Assembly (NCBI GenBank): GCA_954871525.1
Contig: OX940862.1
Span: 36,014,232 to 36,078,231 of the forward strand
Length of the DNA stretch: 64,000 bases
Reading direction: 5' to 3'
Origin: Parietaria judaica
Taxonomy: Eukaryota; Streptophyta; Magnoliopsida; Rosales; Urticaceae
Position 1 is the stretch's first letter; every line of letters starts with the position of its first letter. The position numbers were made by a program, and so were the translations under genes. The notes under the pieces are model-generated. The model made no database searches. It was given only the letters and a program-made list of their open reading frames with translations, and was not told the origin of the DNA. Shown here piece by piece: positions 1-12,885 of this stretch.

Positions 1-414
1 TCGTACCGAAGCGTGGGCTTCGCCGGCAGGACTCCGTCGCAAAACTTTAACTGATGGTTCTTTTTAAGCTTCCGGAGAAATAGTCTCCTAAGCCGAACCA
101 GAAGAAGAGATCAGAGAGAAAATTCGCAGACCCTGAAGGAGAGGGAGAGTTCGAATTTTTCTCTGGGGAAAGGTGTGAAAAATGTGTAGAATGAGCTCCC
201 TATTTATAGGCTCAAGACTGTAACCGATTTGGAGATATTCCCTCCCTAAATTCGAATTTCATTAATTAAATATAATTAATTATCTCAATCCAATGGTCCA
301 GATTTAATCTCATCTAAATCCAATGGATATAATTAATTAGGGATTTAATTAAATAAGAAAGATTTAGATAAATCAAAAATCCAATCTTATCTTCTTATAT
401 CATAAAATTCGAAT

Positions 415-454
<40 letters not shown>

Positions 455-2390
455 CGAATTCTTATTGTCTCAATCCAACGGTTGAGATGATTCCTTAACC
501 GATCTAATGGATCAAATAAGTTTAGGATAAATTAATTTATTAAAACAATTTTTTCGAATTTATCCATAAATGTAATTCGAATATATATACATATATATAT
601 ATAATTAATCAATTCTTAATCCGACGGCATAGATTAAATCTTAGACCGATCCAACAGATATAATTGATTAATCAAATTCGAAAAATAAAACTTGGTCACC
701 AAGTTATTAATTTCGAATTCATCAATATCCTAATCCAACGGTTGATACTAAATCATAACCGATCCAATAGATAATATTGATTTTGGGGATTTGCCAAAAT
801 ACCAAAACATTTGGTACTTATGCCGCAAATATAGAAATACTAAATCAAGCCATTCGAATTTACCTAGGGTTTTATATAACAAACCCTAATTCGAATTTAC
901 ACATATTAATATATATATAAATATATATATTCATTTATTAATATAAATCTATTAATTATTAATTAATTATTAATAAGATATTAATAATTAAATCCAAATA
1001 ATTAAATTATATTAATAAATCCTGATCTCAATATCACACATAAAAATGTCATGGTGCCACACCATCATTTAAATTCGTGACATATGATTTAATTTCAAAG
1101 TTTATCGAACCGATCATAAACTTAGAAAATCCATAAATCACTAACCGTAAGTCGAAATGACTTGGTTCAAAAAGCAAAGTTGCTTAGAATTTAATTTCCA
1201 AAAACATAGTGCTGATAGAAAATCTAAATTCTAACTTTCCTTTTTTGTCAGTTAATTTCGTGTACCAAAATATGATACTTTTGCCACGCCTACGATAAAA
1301 CTATCTGATGTCTGACACAGACCTTTCAGTTTTATAAGTCAAGCCAAATAATTAAACATTATCCAGAATGTATTTTAATCACGTACGTATCATCCGTTAC
1401 GGAGCTATCCTGGGGACCATGGACCCGTATCACTTAAGCTCCAACGAACTGCTAGTTGTTCGTCAAACCTCGAAGTGATTCCACTATAGACCCGAGGCTG
1501 CACTCTTTAGTGATACGGTATATATTATTCCCTTTATAATAGCAGGGTGTCCATTGATACAATCAAATTCGGGTTATTGATCTTTCACTTGATGATTCAT
1601 AAATGAGCAGGCGGTTTTTACCGTTATGCCCCTCATTGTATTTACTTCCTTGACTCAGTCAGCAATATCATGAGTAACCCACTTATGGTTTCGATTCATA
1701 AGTTGCGCATGGGTATCTCTCACTTCTCACCACCGACAATCAAGGGAATCATCATCACTCTAAGGAGAGCTGTGTGATGCCCATGTCTATGACCAAGCTA
1801 CCCTTACTGCTGACTCTCATGTTCCCAAAATAATAGTGTTGGGAACAGCTGTAATATTTCGTGTTCTTTAACGGTTAAATCAAAGAACAATCAAGTCAGC
1901 AGCTTGGACTCAAGATCACTCTGGACTTAGATCGAATATCCATTTGATCATCTACTAGTGACTCAACTCCAAGTTATCAGTGACGGTCTTATATGATGAC
2001 TTCCGGAGTTTAAGTCAGGTCCAGTCCAGTATGAAGACACTTCATACTTAATGCACTTCTAGTGAGTGTGACACACACAAAATCCAGAATATGATTATCA
2101 CTTAGTCACATTAATGACCTTATACGATTAATGGGCTCCCACCCAGTTGATCAGGTCACGGACATTTTAAGTTCATTTATTATGATTATTAATTCTTCCT
2201 CACATTGACTCTGTTGTGATAATAATAACATAATTGCATCCTTTATGAACTAAGGAATCAAACATTCTATTTTACTCTACCAGAAACTATAATAAGATTA
2301 TCATAATAAGCATCATCTTTATTCAACGACTTGTCATAATCTTTTACAAAAGGGATAAAATATCTTGTTTAAGGACACACATGTCCAACA
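1..2390 (-). repeat. 3' LTR of Copia copy A (partial)
   Basis: Nearly identical to 7795-10169. It ends at 2390 in CCAACA, the complement of the LTR start TGTTGG, next to the polypurine tract at 2391-2401. A TATA-type box lies at 208-201 on the minus strand. It includes a long (TA)n run at about 418-449 that is shorter in the partner LTR. Confidence 0.95.
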
Positions 2391-2401
2391 ATCTCCCACT
2401 T
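2391..2401 (-). other. Polypurine tract of Copia copy A
   Basis: On the minus strand this reads AAGTGGGAGAT directly before the LTR start TGTTGG. This is the usual position and composition of the plus-strand primer of Copia elements. Confidence 0.8.
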
Positions 2402-2405
2402 GTAC

Positions 2406-5400
2406 TTAAAGAAGATGACCCATGTCTTTCAGACCCATATTCTCCAGATGCCTCCTGAATATTTTCTCTGGCAACGTCTTGGTGAATGGATCAGCCAGAT
2501 TGTCTTCCGAGGCTATTTTCACAACCCTTACGTCGCCACGATGCACTATCTCTCTTATGAGATGGTATTTGCGTTCTATATGTTTTGCCTTGTTATGGTC
2601 TCTGGGCTCTTTAGAATTTGCCACCGCACCACTGTTGTCACAGTATAGTGTTTGGGGCCCATCTACATCTGGAACAACTCCCAGTTCTATGTAGAAATTC
2701 TTGAGCCAAACTGATTCTTTGGCTGCCTCACAGGCTGCCACGTATTCAGCTTCCATGGTGGAATCTGCGATACAGGATTGCTTTATGCTTCTCCAGAATA
2801 TCGCTCCACCAGCAAGGGTGTACACTGCTCCTGACGTCGACTTTCTCGCGTCTCTATCAGACATAAAGTCTGAATCAGTGTATCCTAGTGGGTTCAGTTC
2901 TGATCCTGAAAACACTAACATATAGTTTCTCGTTCTCCGAAGATACTTGAGAATGTTCTTCACTGCAATCCAGTGAGCCATACCAGGGTTGGATTGATAT
3001 CTGCTAACAATTCCCACAGCGTAACAGATATCTGGCCTAGTACACTGCATAGCGTACATCAGACTTCCCACTGCTGAAGCATATGGTATCCTCCTCATCA
3101 CGTCTTGCTCTTCCGGAGAAGTTGGGCATTGTTTCCTACTAAGGAATACTCCATGTCTGGTTGGTAAATTACCTCCTTTGGAGTTTGCCATTGCAAAACG
3201 TTCAAGCACCTTATCAATGTAAGTTGCTTGCGATAAGGCTAGAAGCCTGTTGTTGCGATCCCTGAATATACGGATCCCAAGAACATAGCTGGCTTCTCCC
3301 ATGTCCTTCATTTGGAATTGCGTAGATAGCCACGCTTTTACGTCCGATAGTTTCTTCACACTGTTTCCAATGAGAAGAATATCGTCGACGTACAGAACAA
3401 GAAAAATTTCCACGGTTTCGTCATTGAGTTTATAAATGCAGGCCTCAGTGACATTTTGAATGAATCCATAGGTTTTGATGGTTTCATCAAACCTTAGATT
3501 CCAGGATCTGGAAGCTTGCTTTAATCCATAAATGGATTTAAGTAATCTACAAACTTTCCCTTCTTGACCCTGTTGCACGAACCCTTTCTGGTTGGTCCAT
3601 ATAGATGTTTTCGTCAATGTACCCGTTCAGGAATGCGGTTTTGACGTCCATCTGCCAAATCTCATAATTGAGACTACAGGCTATGGCCATGAGAATCCGG
3701 ATGGACTTGAACTTAGCGACTGGAGCGAAGGTTTCATCGAAATCAATACCTTCCCTCTGGGTAAAACCCTTTGCCACTAGTCTAGCCTTGAAGGTTTCAA
3801 CCTTCCCGTCCACTCCTCTCTTTCGCTTGTATACCCACTTACAGCCAATGGTTTTGAAACCATCCGGTAAGTCTACAAGTTCCCAGACTTCATTAGAATC
3901 CATAGATTCTATTTCTTGGTTCATGGCTTCCTGCCATTCTCCCTTATCAGGATCCTCCATAGCTTGTTTGTAGCCTATGGGATCTTCAACACTAGTGTCT
4001 GTGACAGCTAGGTGAAATTCCAACTGGGTGTGCTCGTAGCGCTCAACAGGTCTTTTGAACCTCCCACTACGTCTGAGTACCCCTTGGTTCTGATTTGGGA
4101 CCGTGGTTTCCACTATATCTTCTACAACAGGCACTGTTGGAGATATTGTGACCTTGTCACCTGACAGCTCCTCGAGTATAACTTTACTTCGAGGTTTGAA
4201 GTTTGTCATATAATCTTGTTCCAGAAAGGTAGCATTTGTCGAGACAAATACTTTCTTACTTTCTGGACTATAAAACAAACCTCCTTTAGTCTCTTTGGAA
4301 TATCCTACGAACAGACAAACTTCCGTTCGTGATTCCAATTTATTCTTGTTTACAGTCCGCACATGTGCAGGACATCCCCAAATTCTGAAATGTCGCAGAC
4401 TTGGTATTCTGCCATTCCCTAATTCGACGGGTGTTTTGGAAACAGACTTTGACGGCACAACATTCAGAATGTTTGTAGCTGTCAACAAAGCATATCCCCA
4501 GAATGAATTGGGTAGCGATGAATAACTTAACATTGACCTTACCATTTCCAATAAGGTCCTATTTCTCCTTTCTGCAACACCATTTTGTTCTGGAGTGCCA
4601 GGAGCAGTTAGTTGAGATGTTATACCTTTCTCGATCAATAGGTCGCAAAACTCATGATCTAGGTATTCTCCCCCTCGATCAGATCGAAGAGACTTTAGTG
4701 ACAGTCCTAGTTGATTCTCAGATTCTGCCAGAAATTCTCTGAACTTACCCAAGGTTTCAGATTTCTTGGCCATGAGATAAACGTAACCATATCTTGAATA
4801 ATCGTCAATAAAGGTGACGAAGTATTCAATTCCTCCCCTTCCTTGTATGTTCATTGGACCACATACATCAGAATGGACGAGTTCTAATGGTTTAGTGGCT
4901 CTTTGACCTTTCATCGAGAAAGGTCTTTTGGTCATTTTAGCCTCTATACAGGATTCACAAACAGGCAAAGAACCGATTGTTAGTTCTTTAAGGGGTCCAT
5001 CCTTTACCAGCCTGTTTATCCTGTCTAGATTAATATGACCCAATCTTAAATGCCACAGGTACGTTTGAACATCATTGTCAATTTTGGGTCTTTTAATTGA
5101 CTTTGGCACTGCGAGTTTAAACATCTCAATATTCATACAGCTACCATAATCTGGTCTTAGGATGTATAATCCATTTTCTGCTTTAGCAGTACAAATATAT
5201 ACTCCATCTTTTGTGATGACCCAATGGGTTCCACGAAAGTTTAGAGTATAACCTTGTTTGTACAACAGATAAGCAGAAAGTATATTTCTGCAGACATTTG
5301 GATAATAGAACACATTATCAACAAATAAATACTTATTTCCAAATGTTAGTCGCAAATTTCCTACTGCCTTTGCTTGTAGAAATTCCCCGTTTCCCACTTT

Positions 5401-5775
5401 CAAAGTTGGACCTTCATTTATCTCTTCCAATTTATCAAGAGACTGAAGAGAATTACACGCATGATCGTTTGCTCCTGAATCTATGATCCAGTTGAAGGAT
5501 GAGCTGTCAACGAAACACGTTTCTAATGTTGAACGATCAACATTATTTGTACTCCCAATCTGGAAGAATTCTTCTTGGTTTCCATCGATTCTCTTCCTCT
5601 TGTTCAAAGAGTTTATAGCGTTCTGATCTGCCATTCCGAGTTTTTCCAAAGATCCACTCATGGCCAGTTTGCTAAGGGATTTTGTGACTTTTACCAGATT
5701 GCTTTGATTTTGAGACATCAGCATCAGAGTAGACTTTTCCATTTCTTGTTTGTCGAAAGACATCTTAACTGGCAT
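2406..5775 (-). pseudogene. Copia pol polyprotein, frameshifted (copy A)
   Basis: Starting at 5775, the first 730 or so codons encode in order a short N-terminal stretch, an aspartic protease (DSGA motif near residue 100), the pre-integrase zinc region (WHLRLGH ... CESC), a DDE integrase core (HSDVCGP, SDRGGEY, NGVAERRNR) and the start of the reverse transcriptase (QMDVKTAFLNG). Near 3584 an extra A in a short purine run shifts the frame. The rest of RT (YVDDILLIG) and RNase H (STMEAEYVA, YCDNSGAV, HIERKYH) continues to the stop at 2406 in another frame. Copy B is intact at this exact base but broken elsewhere, so this is a private mutation rather than programmed frameshifting. No gag or CCHC knuckle precedes the protease. 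Confidence 0.9.
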
Positions 5776-7418
5776 TGAAAAAGAAACTTATTAAACTTTA
5801 TTATAGGTAGAATGTTTTAGAAAAATTTTTGTTTGAAATAGTTACATGATGCAAACATGTTCTGGGTAAAACGTTAAATAAACCCTTTAACTATTTCGTG
5901 ATAATTTAACCGACTGTACACGTCGTTGCCGTCCTTAGTGGCATGGTCACTCTAGGGTGACTCGCGGTGTCAACCGTGTAGTTTAGTTAAACTAAGTTTT
6001 AGTCATAAACTTAATTAATATTCTTAACAAGAACCACCAAGTTCTCTATGATTATTAACTATCACCATAGACGGTCAGGAAGCACCAACTTCCGTGCAAG
6101 CTTAACCCATTATTTTTGGTTCTCGGAATCCTCTTGGAAACGTCGTCCTTAGGGAATGGTCACACTAGGGTGACTCGCGGTCCATTTCCAAGATTCCCCC
6201 GTCCCCATATTCTTTTGTAACTATCACGTTGTCAAACCTCCCACAAGCACACCTTCCCTTAGGGAATGGACACACTAGGGTGACTCGAGGCGGTGTGGTC
6301 AGCAGACCTTGTGTTAGTAATAATGGAGACCTTTAATGTATTCTATACTTGCCATTGTTTTTAGGAGATAACGTTTTTTTTTATTTCTTATACTAAGTTA
6401 TAAAAACTTAATATATAAACTATTAATGACACATTAATGGTTTATTTCGGATTTATTTATTACGTCTCGTAATTAAATAATCCCCTTTTATTGTGTTTAT
6501 TATTTTGTCGGTAGTGATAGATCAATTCGTACGCTCTCCAGGTCGATGGGAGGGGTCCTAACCGGTCACCCAGAAGTGGATGGTGAACCGGCCCCACTTT
6601 TGATTCCCTCTTCCTTAGTCAAGATTGTACGATTGAAATTTTTCCGACTCATAACAAACACATTTACATTTACTCTTTATTATTTATATCTATCCTAAAT
6701 ATGACATATTAATAATGATCCAAACATAGACACTATGTTTAAGGGTTATGAAAATAGGTTATAATAAATTATATCTATGATGAATATAATTAATTATTTC
6801 TAGGGATCCGAGTCGGAATAAATTCCGACCCATAATTAAAAATTATGTACGTGGGCCTTCCGGGCCTAAGCCCGGGCCCACATCCCTAGGATAGGCCACG
6901 CCCAACCAGCCGAGGAGGGCCAGGGCAGCGCCCACCTCGCGCTGGGCCAGCAGGCCCATTCCGCTGCCAAGCAGTGTGGGCTGCTGCCAGGGCGCGAGGC
7001 CCATTCCGCTGCCAGGCAGCGTGGGCCGCACCCAGGGCGCGAGGCCCATTCCGCTGCCAGGCAGCGTGGGCCGCACCCAGGGCGCGAGGCCCAGTCGCTG
7101 CGCGCCAGGGCAACCCGCAAGGGTCTCGCCCTGGGCCTCGCCCTGGCGTGGGCTTCGCTACGGGCCTGGCCCGTGGCGATTAGGGTTTTGACCCTGGGGC
7201 TGCAGCGGCAGCCCCTGGTCAGCCCTTGCCACGGGCTGGGCTGCCCCTAGCAGCCCGGCCATTTTACCGGTCCGATTTTTTTCGGGTCGGGAATTAATTA
7301 ATATTAAAATTAAAATATCTAGAAATAAATTTCAATTTTAATTATTAATTTATTCATCAAATAATTTGTCCTTTAAACCCATTAATTAAATTACGTAATT
7401 ATTTATCCTTGAACCATG
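5776..7418 (-). other. Gag-less leader of Copia copy A
   Basis: This is the 1.6 kb between primer-binding site and pol. It has no open frame resembling gag. It contains three copies of a motif around GAGTCACCCTAG (complement seen near 5945, 6165 and 6265) and a GC-rich block at 6850-7260. That block holds a 45-bp tandem repeat in three units plus a partial (6956-7095). The same leader is present in copy B with one repeat unit fewer. Confidence 0.8.
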
Positions 7419-7430
7419 GCTCTGATACCA
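7419..7430 (-). other. Primer-binding site, initiator-Met tRNA type (copy A)
   Basis: On the minus strand this reads TGGTATCAGAGC, two bases inside the LTR end. This is the standard plant Copia primer-binding site complementary to the 3' end of initiator methionine tRNA. Confidence 0.9.
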
Positions 7431-7432
7431 AT

Positions 7433-10169
7433 TGTTGGAAATCACGTCTCGGATTCCGTATAATTATCACGATTTATACGTCCGAACCGTCAGGGTAACA
7501 TTTAAAAATTATTTTAAAGCGGAAAACTTGTTATCCAAACAACGGTCCGAATATCGGATAATAACCATATTCCAAGATCTGATAAATATTATGCAATTTA
7601 ATATTCATAACTCATTATTAATAAACTAGTCATAATAGGAAATAAATAGAAAGCAGTAAATGTTTGCATTTATTAACCCAATGCATAAGGCCGTACCTCG
7701 TTTGGCGATTTCGGCTGCGCACTCTGAATCGGGCAGGGCTCCGCCGGTGCTGAGGGAATCTCCCGTGATCTTCCGGGATATTCTCCTGGAATCCTCGTAC
7801 CGAAGCGTGGGCTTCGCCGGCAGGACTCCGTCGCAAAACTTTAACTGATGGTTCTTTTTAAGCTTCCGGAGAAATAGTCTCCTAAGCCGAACCAGAAGAA
7901 GAGATCAGAGAGAAAATTCGCAGACCCTGAAGGAGAGGGAGAGTTCGAATTTTTCTCTGGGGAAAGGTGTGAAAAATGTGTAGAATGAGCTCCCTATTTA
8001 TAGGCTCAAGACTGTAACCGATTTGGAGATATTCCCTCCCTAAATTCGAATTTCATTAATTAAATATAATTAATTATCTCAATCCAATGGTCCAGATTTA
8101 ATCTCATCTAAATCCAATGGATATAATTAATTAGGGATTTAATTAAATAAGAAAGATTTAGATAAATCAAAAATCCAATCTTATCTTCTTATATCATAAA
8201 ATTCGAATTATATATATATATATATAAAATTCGAATTCTTATTGTCTCAATCCAACGGTTGAGATGATTCCTTAACCGATCTAATGGATCAAATAAGTTT
8301 AGGATAAATTAATTTATTAAAACAATTTTTTCGAATTTATCCATAAATGTAATTCGAATATATATACATATATATATATATAATTAATCAATTCTTAATC
8401 CGACGGCATAGATTAAATCTTAGACCGATCCAACAGATATAATTGATTAATCAAATTCGAAAAATAAAACTTGGTCACCAAGTTATTAATTTCGAATTCA
8501 TCAATATCCTAATCCAACGGTTGATACTAAATCATAACCGATCCAATGGATAATATTGATTTTGGGGATTTGCCAAAATACCAAAACATTTGGTACTTAT
8601 GCCGCAAATATAGAAATACTAAATCAAGCCATTCGAATTTACCTAGGGTTTTATATAACAAACCCTAATTCGAATTTACACATATTAATATATATATAAA
8701 TATATATATTCATTTATTAATATAAATCTATTAATTATTAATTAATTATTAATAAGATATTAATAATTAAATCCAAATAATTAAATTATATTAATAAATC
8801 CTGATCTCAATATCACACATAAAAATGTCATGGTGCCACACCATCATTTAAATTCGTGACATATGATTTAATTTCAAAGTTTATCGAACCGATCATAAAC
8901 TTAGAAAATCCATAAATCACTAACCGTAAGTCGAAATGACTTGGTTCAAAAAGCAAAGTTGCTTAGAATTTAATTTCCAAAAACATGGTGCTGATAGAAA
9001 ATCTAAATTCTAACTTTCCTTTTTTGTCAGTTAATTTCGTGTACCAAAATATGATACTTTTGCCACGCCTACGATAAAACTATCTGATGTCTGACACAGA
9101 CCTTTCAGTTTTATAAGTCAAGCCAAATGATTAAACATTATCCAGAATGTATTTTAATCACGTACGTATCATCCGTTACGGAGCTATCCTGGGGACCATG
9201 GACCCGTATCACTTAAGCTCCAACGAACTGCTAGTTGTTCGTCAAACCTCGAAGTGATTCCACTATAGACCCGAGGCTGCACTCTTTAGTGATACGGTAT
9301 ATATTATTCCCTTTATAATAGCAGGGTGTCCATTGATACAATCAAATTCGGGTTATTGATCTTTCACTTGATGATTCATAAATGAGCAGGCGGTTTTTAC
9401 CGTTATGCCCCTCATTGTATTTACTTCCTTGACTCAGTCAGCAATATCATGAGTAACCCACTTATGGTTTCGATTCATAAGTTGCGCATGGGTATCTCTC
9501 ACTTCTCACCACCGACAATCAAGGGAATCATCATCACTCTAAGGAGAGCTGTGTGATGCCCATGTCTATGACCAAGCTACCCTTACTGCTGACTCTCATG
9601 TTCCCAAAATAATAGTGTTGGGAACAGCTGTAATATTTCGTGTTCTTTAACGGTTAAATCAAAGAACAATCAAGTCAGCAGCTTGGACTCAAGATCACTC
9701 TGGACTTAGATCGAATATCCATTTGATCATCTACTAGTGACTCAACTCCAAGTTATCAGTGACGGTCTTATATGATGACTTCCGGAGTTTAAGTCAGGTC
9801 CAGTCCAGTATGAAGACACTTCATACTTAATGCACTTCTAGTGAGTGTGACACACACAAAATCCAGAATAGGATTATCACTTAGTCACATTAATGACCTT
9901 ATACGATTAATGGGCTCCCACCCAGTTGATCAGGTCACGGACATTTTAAGTTCATTTATTATGATTATTAATTCTTCCTCACATTGACTCTGTTGTGATA
10001 ATAATAACATAATTGCATCCTTTATGAACTAAGGAATCAAACATTCTATTTTACTCTACCAGAAACTATAATAATATTATCATAATAAGCATCATCTTTA
10101 TTCAACGACTTGTCATAATCTTTTACAAAAGGGATAAAATATCTTGTTTAAGAACACACATGTCCAACA
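7433..10169 (-). repeat. 5' LTR of Copia copy A
   Basis: The 2737-bp LTR is bounded by TGTTGG/CCAACA. A TATA-type box lies at 8002-7995 (minus). The U3 part contains several imperfect repeats of a segment with CCGTTGGATT and GATCGGTTA motifs and many TTCGAATT boxes. It abuts unrelated DNA at 10170. Confidence 0.95.
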
Positions 10170-10494
10170 CCACCGTCACAAGTTGGAGCTCAAACTTAAA
10201 CCCTCGGGAGGAGGTGTCGACGGTGTTCGCGGAACGAGTCGGATGGATTCAGGCCTAGTCGATTTTAGCTAGGGGATCTTGCTGAGTCCGATTTCCAGAA
10301 GGGAAGTGACCACCGTCACAAGCTGGGTCTCGATCACAGTTTTCAAGACTAATGTTTATTACCAGCTATAGATTAAGGGGGAGCCCTTTCTTTTTTCCTA
10401 TTTTACTTTGATTTCAATTGGTGCTTTTAAACTTAATTGGTGATTAATATGGGTGAGTGTCCCTCAGAGGTAGATTGGTATCGAACTGCATAAA

Positions 10495-10617
10495 TCTTTC
10501 GACAACCCTTCTTACTTGTAATATCAGAAACATTGAAGTGGAATTCTTGTTTATAATTGCACTATTATTATTATTCAAGGTTTAAAATGTCACTTGCCGA
10601 TGTCGTTTCGCATTTTA
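10495..10617 (+). repeat. Direct repeat, first copy
   Basis: Starts TCTTTCGACAACCC and ends near CGTTTCGCATTTT. A diverged second copy lies at 10834-10967 in the same orientation, with a small insertion after TTCTTGTT. Origin unknown. Confidence 0.75.
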
Positions 10618-10833
10618 TATACCACCTAACTTTTCTATGAACAAACATTAACTTTTATCTGTTGTTTCTCATTTTTAGCTCTTAAAAAGGCATTTGAGTA
10701 GTTCACTACGTGGTTTGTCGTCGCATACAATTCAAATTTAAATAATAATCGTAGCTTGTAAAGTTTACGTAGTCGTAGTAGAATAAGTACTAGTAATCAC
10801 TAGTCTTATATTTTTGGGTGTGCTACGAGTTTA

Positions 10834-10967
10834 TCTTTCGACGACCCTTCTTACTTGTAATATCGGAAAAATTGACGTGGAATTCTTGTTGATCAAATGA
10901 TTGAATTGCACTATTACTAATACTCAAGGTTTAAAATATCGTTTGTGGATGTCGTTTCACATTTTTT
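10834..10967 (+). repeat. Direct repeat, second copy
   Basis: Diverged copy of 10495-10617, starting TCTTTCGACGACCC. The spacing of about 340 bp suggests a small segmental duplication or two internal repeats of a decayed element. Confidence 0.75.
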
Positions 10968-11209
10968 GTCTTACGGATATATTGTTTGTCGATGGTATGT
11001 CGACGGGAAAATCGTAAAAAAAGGGCATGCCGCATGCCGCATATACCACACTTTTTTCATGAAAATACCGCATGTTAATGGGGTTTTCAACGGATATTGT
11101 GTAAAAAAATATTTGAGTATTTAAGCAAGATATTTATATTGGTTCAAAACTACATATTTAGTAAATACAAGACATAATTGTATACAATAAAACACATTTG
11201 TAACTTAAA

Positions 11210-11450
11210 TATGTAGGTGAAATGTATTTTAAGTCACTTTATTAGTTGAAGTGTATAATATTAAGTGAATATGCATGTTAATTGTTATGTATGTTAACAA
11301 ATTTAATATTAATTAAAATGTATAATATTAAATGAAAATGTATATTAAGTGTATATGTATGTTAGGTGAAGTTAATATGTATGTTAAGTGTATAATATTA
11401 AGTTGAATTATTAGGTGAAGTGTATATGTATGTTAAGTGTGAATGTGTGA
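11210..11450. repeat. Degenerate AT-rich tandem repeat
   Basis: The words AAGTGTATAATATTAAGT and TATGTATGTTA recur at irregular spacing for about 240 bp, which looks like a decayed minisatellite. Confidence 0.5.
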
Positions 11451-12415
11451 TTAGTGCTACAAGTGGTGATGTCGAACGCATCGTGACTCGGATTGCCAAA
11501 ATCACAAAAATTGCCGTCGCGATGCGTCGCGACTGTGCCAAATCGCGATGCGTCGGATTGATGACGTGGCGTGGTGGGATTGGGTGAGAGAGTTTGGAGT
11601 CGCGATTTTGACAAAACCATCGCGGCTGTATGTTTGGAGTCGCCACTTGCAACTATATGTGTGATATTAGTTGAATATCAAAAACTCCCACATTGATAGA
11701 TGACAAGAGACAATAGTTTAGTGATGTTTATATACCAAATATTAGGACAAGAGTTTGGGCCCTTTGGTTCATTAGATTTTTTGGATGGGGGATGACACGC
11801 ACAAATGATGTTCCACCACCACATGTGGCGAGGTGAGGTGCTCTTATGCAAGTATAATTATTTTTGCCGAAAGTTTAATTGGTATTTTTGCCAAAATCTA
11901 CCAAAAATATGATTTTTTACGAAACTCCAACCATTTTTTGCAATTTTAACTTACAAAAATGAAATTCCACCGACGTGCCCATGTGAATTTCGAGAAAAAT
12001 GGTAAAAAAAAACCAGCAAAACGATGAGACTTTCGTTTCGCATATATGCGGAAAACAATTTTCGGTCGAAATTTCGCACGATTTTCGCAAAATTTAACAC
12101 CTTGCTATTACTATTACTGTACAAACAAATTGTTCTAACTCCTGGCCCAATTCTAGTATGAATTTCTCCGTTCACAAGACTTTTTTGCATGATCTTGTAA
12201 CTATAGTAAAATTTCTACATATTAGTAACGTTGTGACAGTCAAAATTTATTATATTATCTAATTATTAATTTATAAAGTAATAGTTCAATAATTATTATA
12301 ATTAAAAGTAGAAAACATTTATCTATTTAACATGTCGATCTAATATTGTAATCATACTACGTAGTTTGAAGATAATGGTGATGATGATGGTGGTGTTGAT
12401 GATGATGATACTATA

Positions 12416-12885
12416 ATGGAGTTTGTTTCATGCAATGGTGAAGTTGCAGGGACAATCACTTTGAACAATTATCTTAATGTAACCGAAATACAACACCGAA
12501 CCTTCTTAATGTCATGTGGAAGCTTAGAGTTAAAATGGAAAAAGATAAAAATTTTAAGAATATGCAAACAACTTCATAATCATAATTTAAAATTGGATTG
12601 CCTTAGAGAAATTGAACTCGTCAACGTCTGTTCTTTAAATAACTTACATGGCCCGCTCAATATTGCAAGCATCGAAGCACTAATCTCAAAGGTGGCGTCG
12701 TTAGGCGAGGTTAGATGAATACCTAGACATTGTAATGAGGTCATGAGTTTTTTAGCCAAATCTCGGTTTCCCTAGGGACCACGGATTTTTGGTCGTGTAA
12801 TTGCTCGGAGTGGCTACAAACTCATGTTGAGATGGATTTAAGCCTCTGCCCATTTTAATGAATTTCTTTCCATAAAAAAAGAGTG
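12416..12885 (+). pseudogene. LINE RNase H-domain remnant with 3' tail
   Basis: The open frame 12416-12718 resembles a plant LINE C-terminal RNase H (RVT_3-like) domain. After it stops at a TGA, the same frame continues with IPRHCNEV, matching IPRECNEV in the LINE tails at 57300 and 58010. A second stretch in another frame reads TDFWSCNCSEWL and ends at a TAA near 12857. The DNA then reads TTAATGAATTTC followed by an A-run at 12875-12881, as a LINE 3' end should. It is broken by at least one nonsense codon and one frameshift. The upstream part of the element is missing, consistent with 5' truncation. Family assignment rests on this internal comparison and general RVT_3 resemblance. Confidence 0.6.

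Larger units (their letters stand above)
1..10169 (-). mobile_element. Copia LTR retrotransposon, copy A (left end cut by window edge)
   Basis: In element orientation (right to left) the order is 5' LTR (7433-10169), initiator-Met-type primer-binding site (7419-7430), a 1.6-kb leader without gag, a protease-integrase-RT-RNase H pol region (5775-2406), a polypurine tract and a 3' LTR (2390-1). The integrase-before-RT order defines Copia. Base 1 of the window corresponds to base 7795 of the other LTR, so about 360 bp of the 3' LTR lies outside. The two LTRs differ at only a handful of positions by eye, so the insertion is young. The outer target-site duplication cannot be checked because the left end is missing. 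Copy B at 40771-51249 is the same family, inverted. Confidence 0.95.
10170..12415. other. Intergenic DNA with direct and tandem-like repeats, no gene seen
   Basis: No convincing coding exon was found. A motif beginning CCACCGTCACAAG occurs at 10170 and again near 10309. A longer direct repeat is listed separately. 11210-11450 is rich in degenerate repeats of TATGTATGTTAAGTG. 11470-11640 contains repeated GTCGCGATGCGTCG words with short antisense open frames that look like composition artefacts. Confidence 0.6.

Noticed and set aside
3547..3617. Programmed frameshift in the Copia pol
   Set aside because: Copy B has the normal base count at this site and is broken one codon group earlier. The two copies carry private mutations.
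6843..7191. Overlapping frames on both strands in the GC-rich Copia leader
   Set aside because: All frames are open because of GC content and the 45-bp repeat. The frames change with repeat number between copies A and B.
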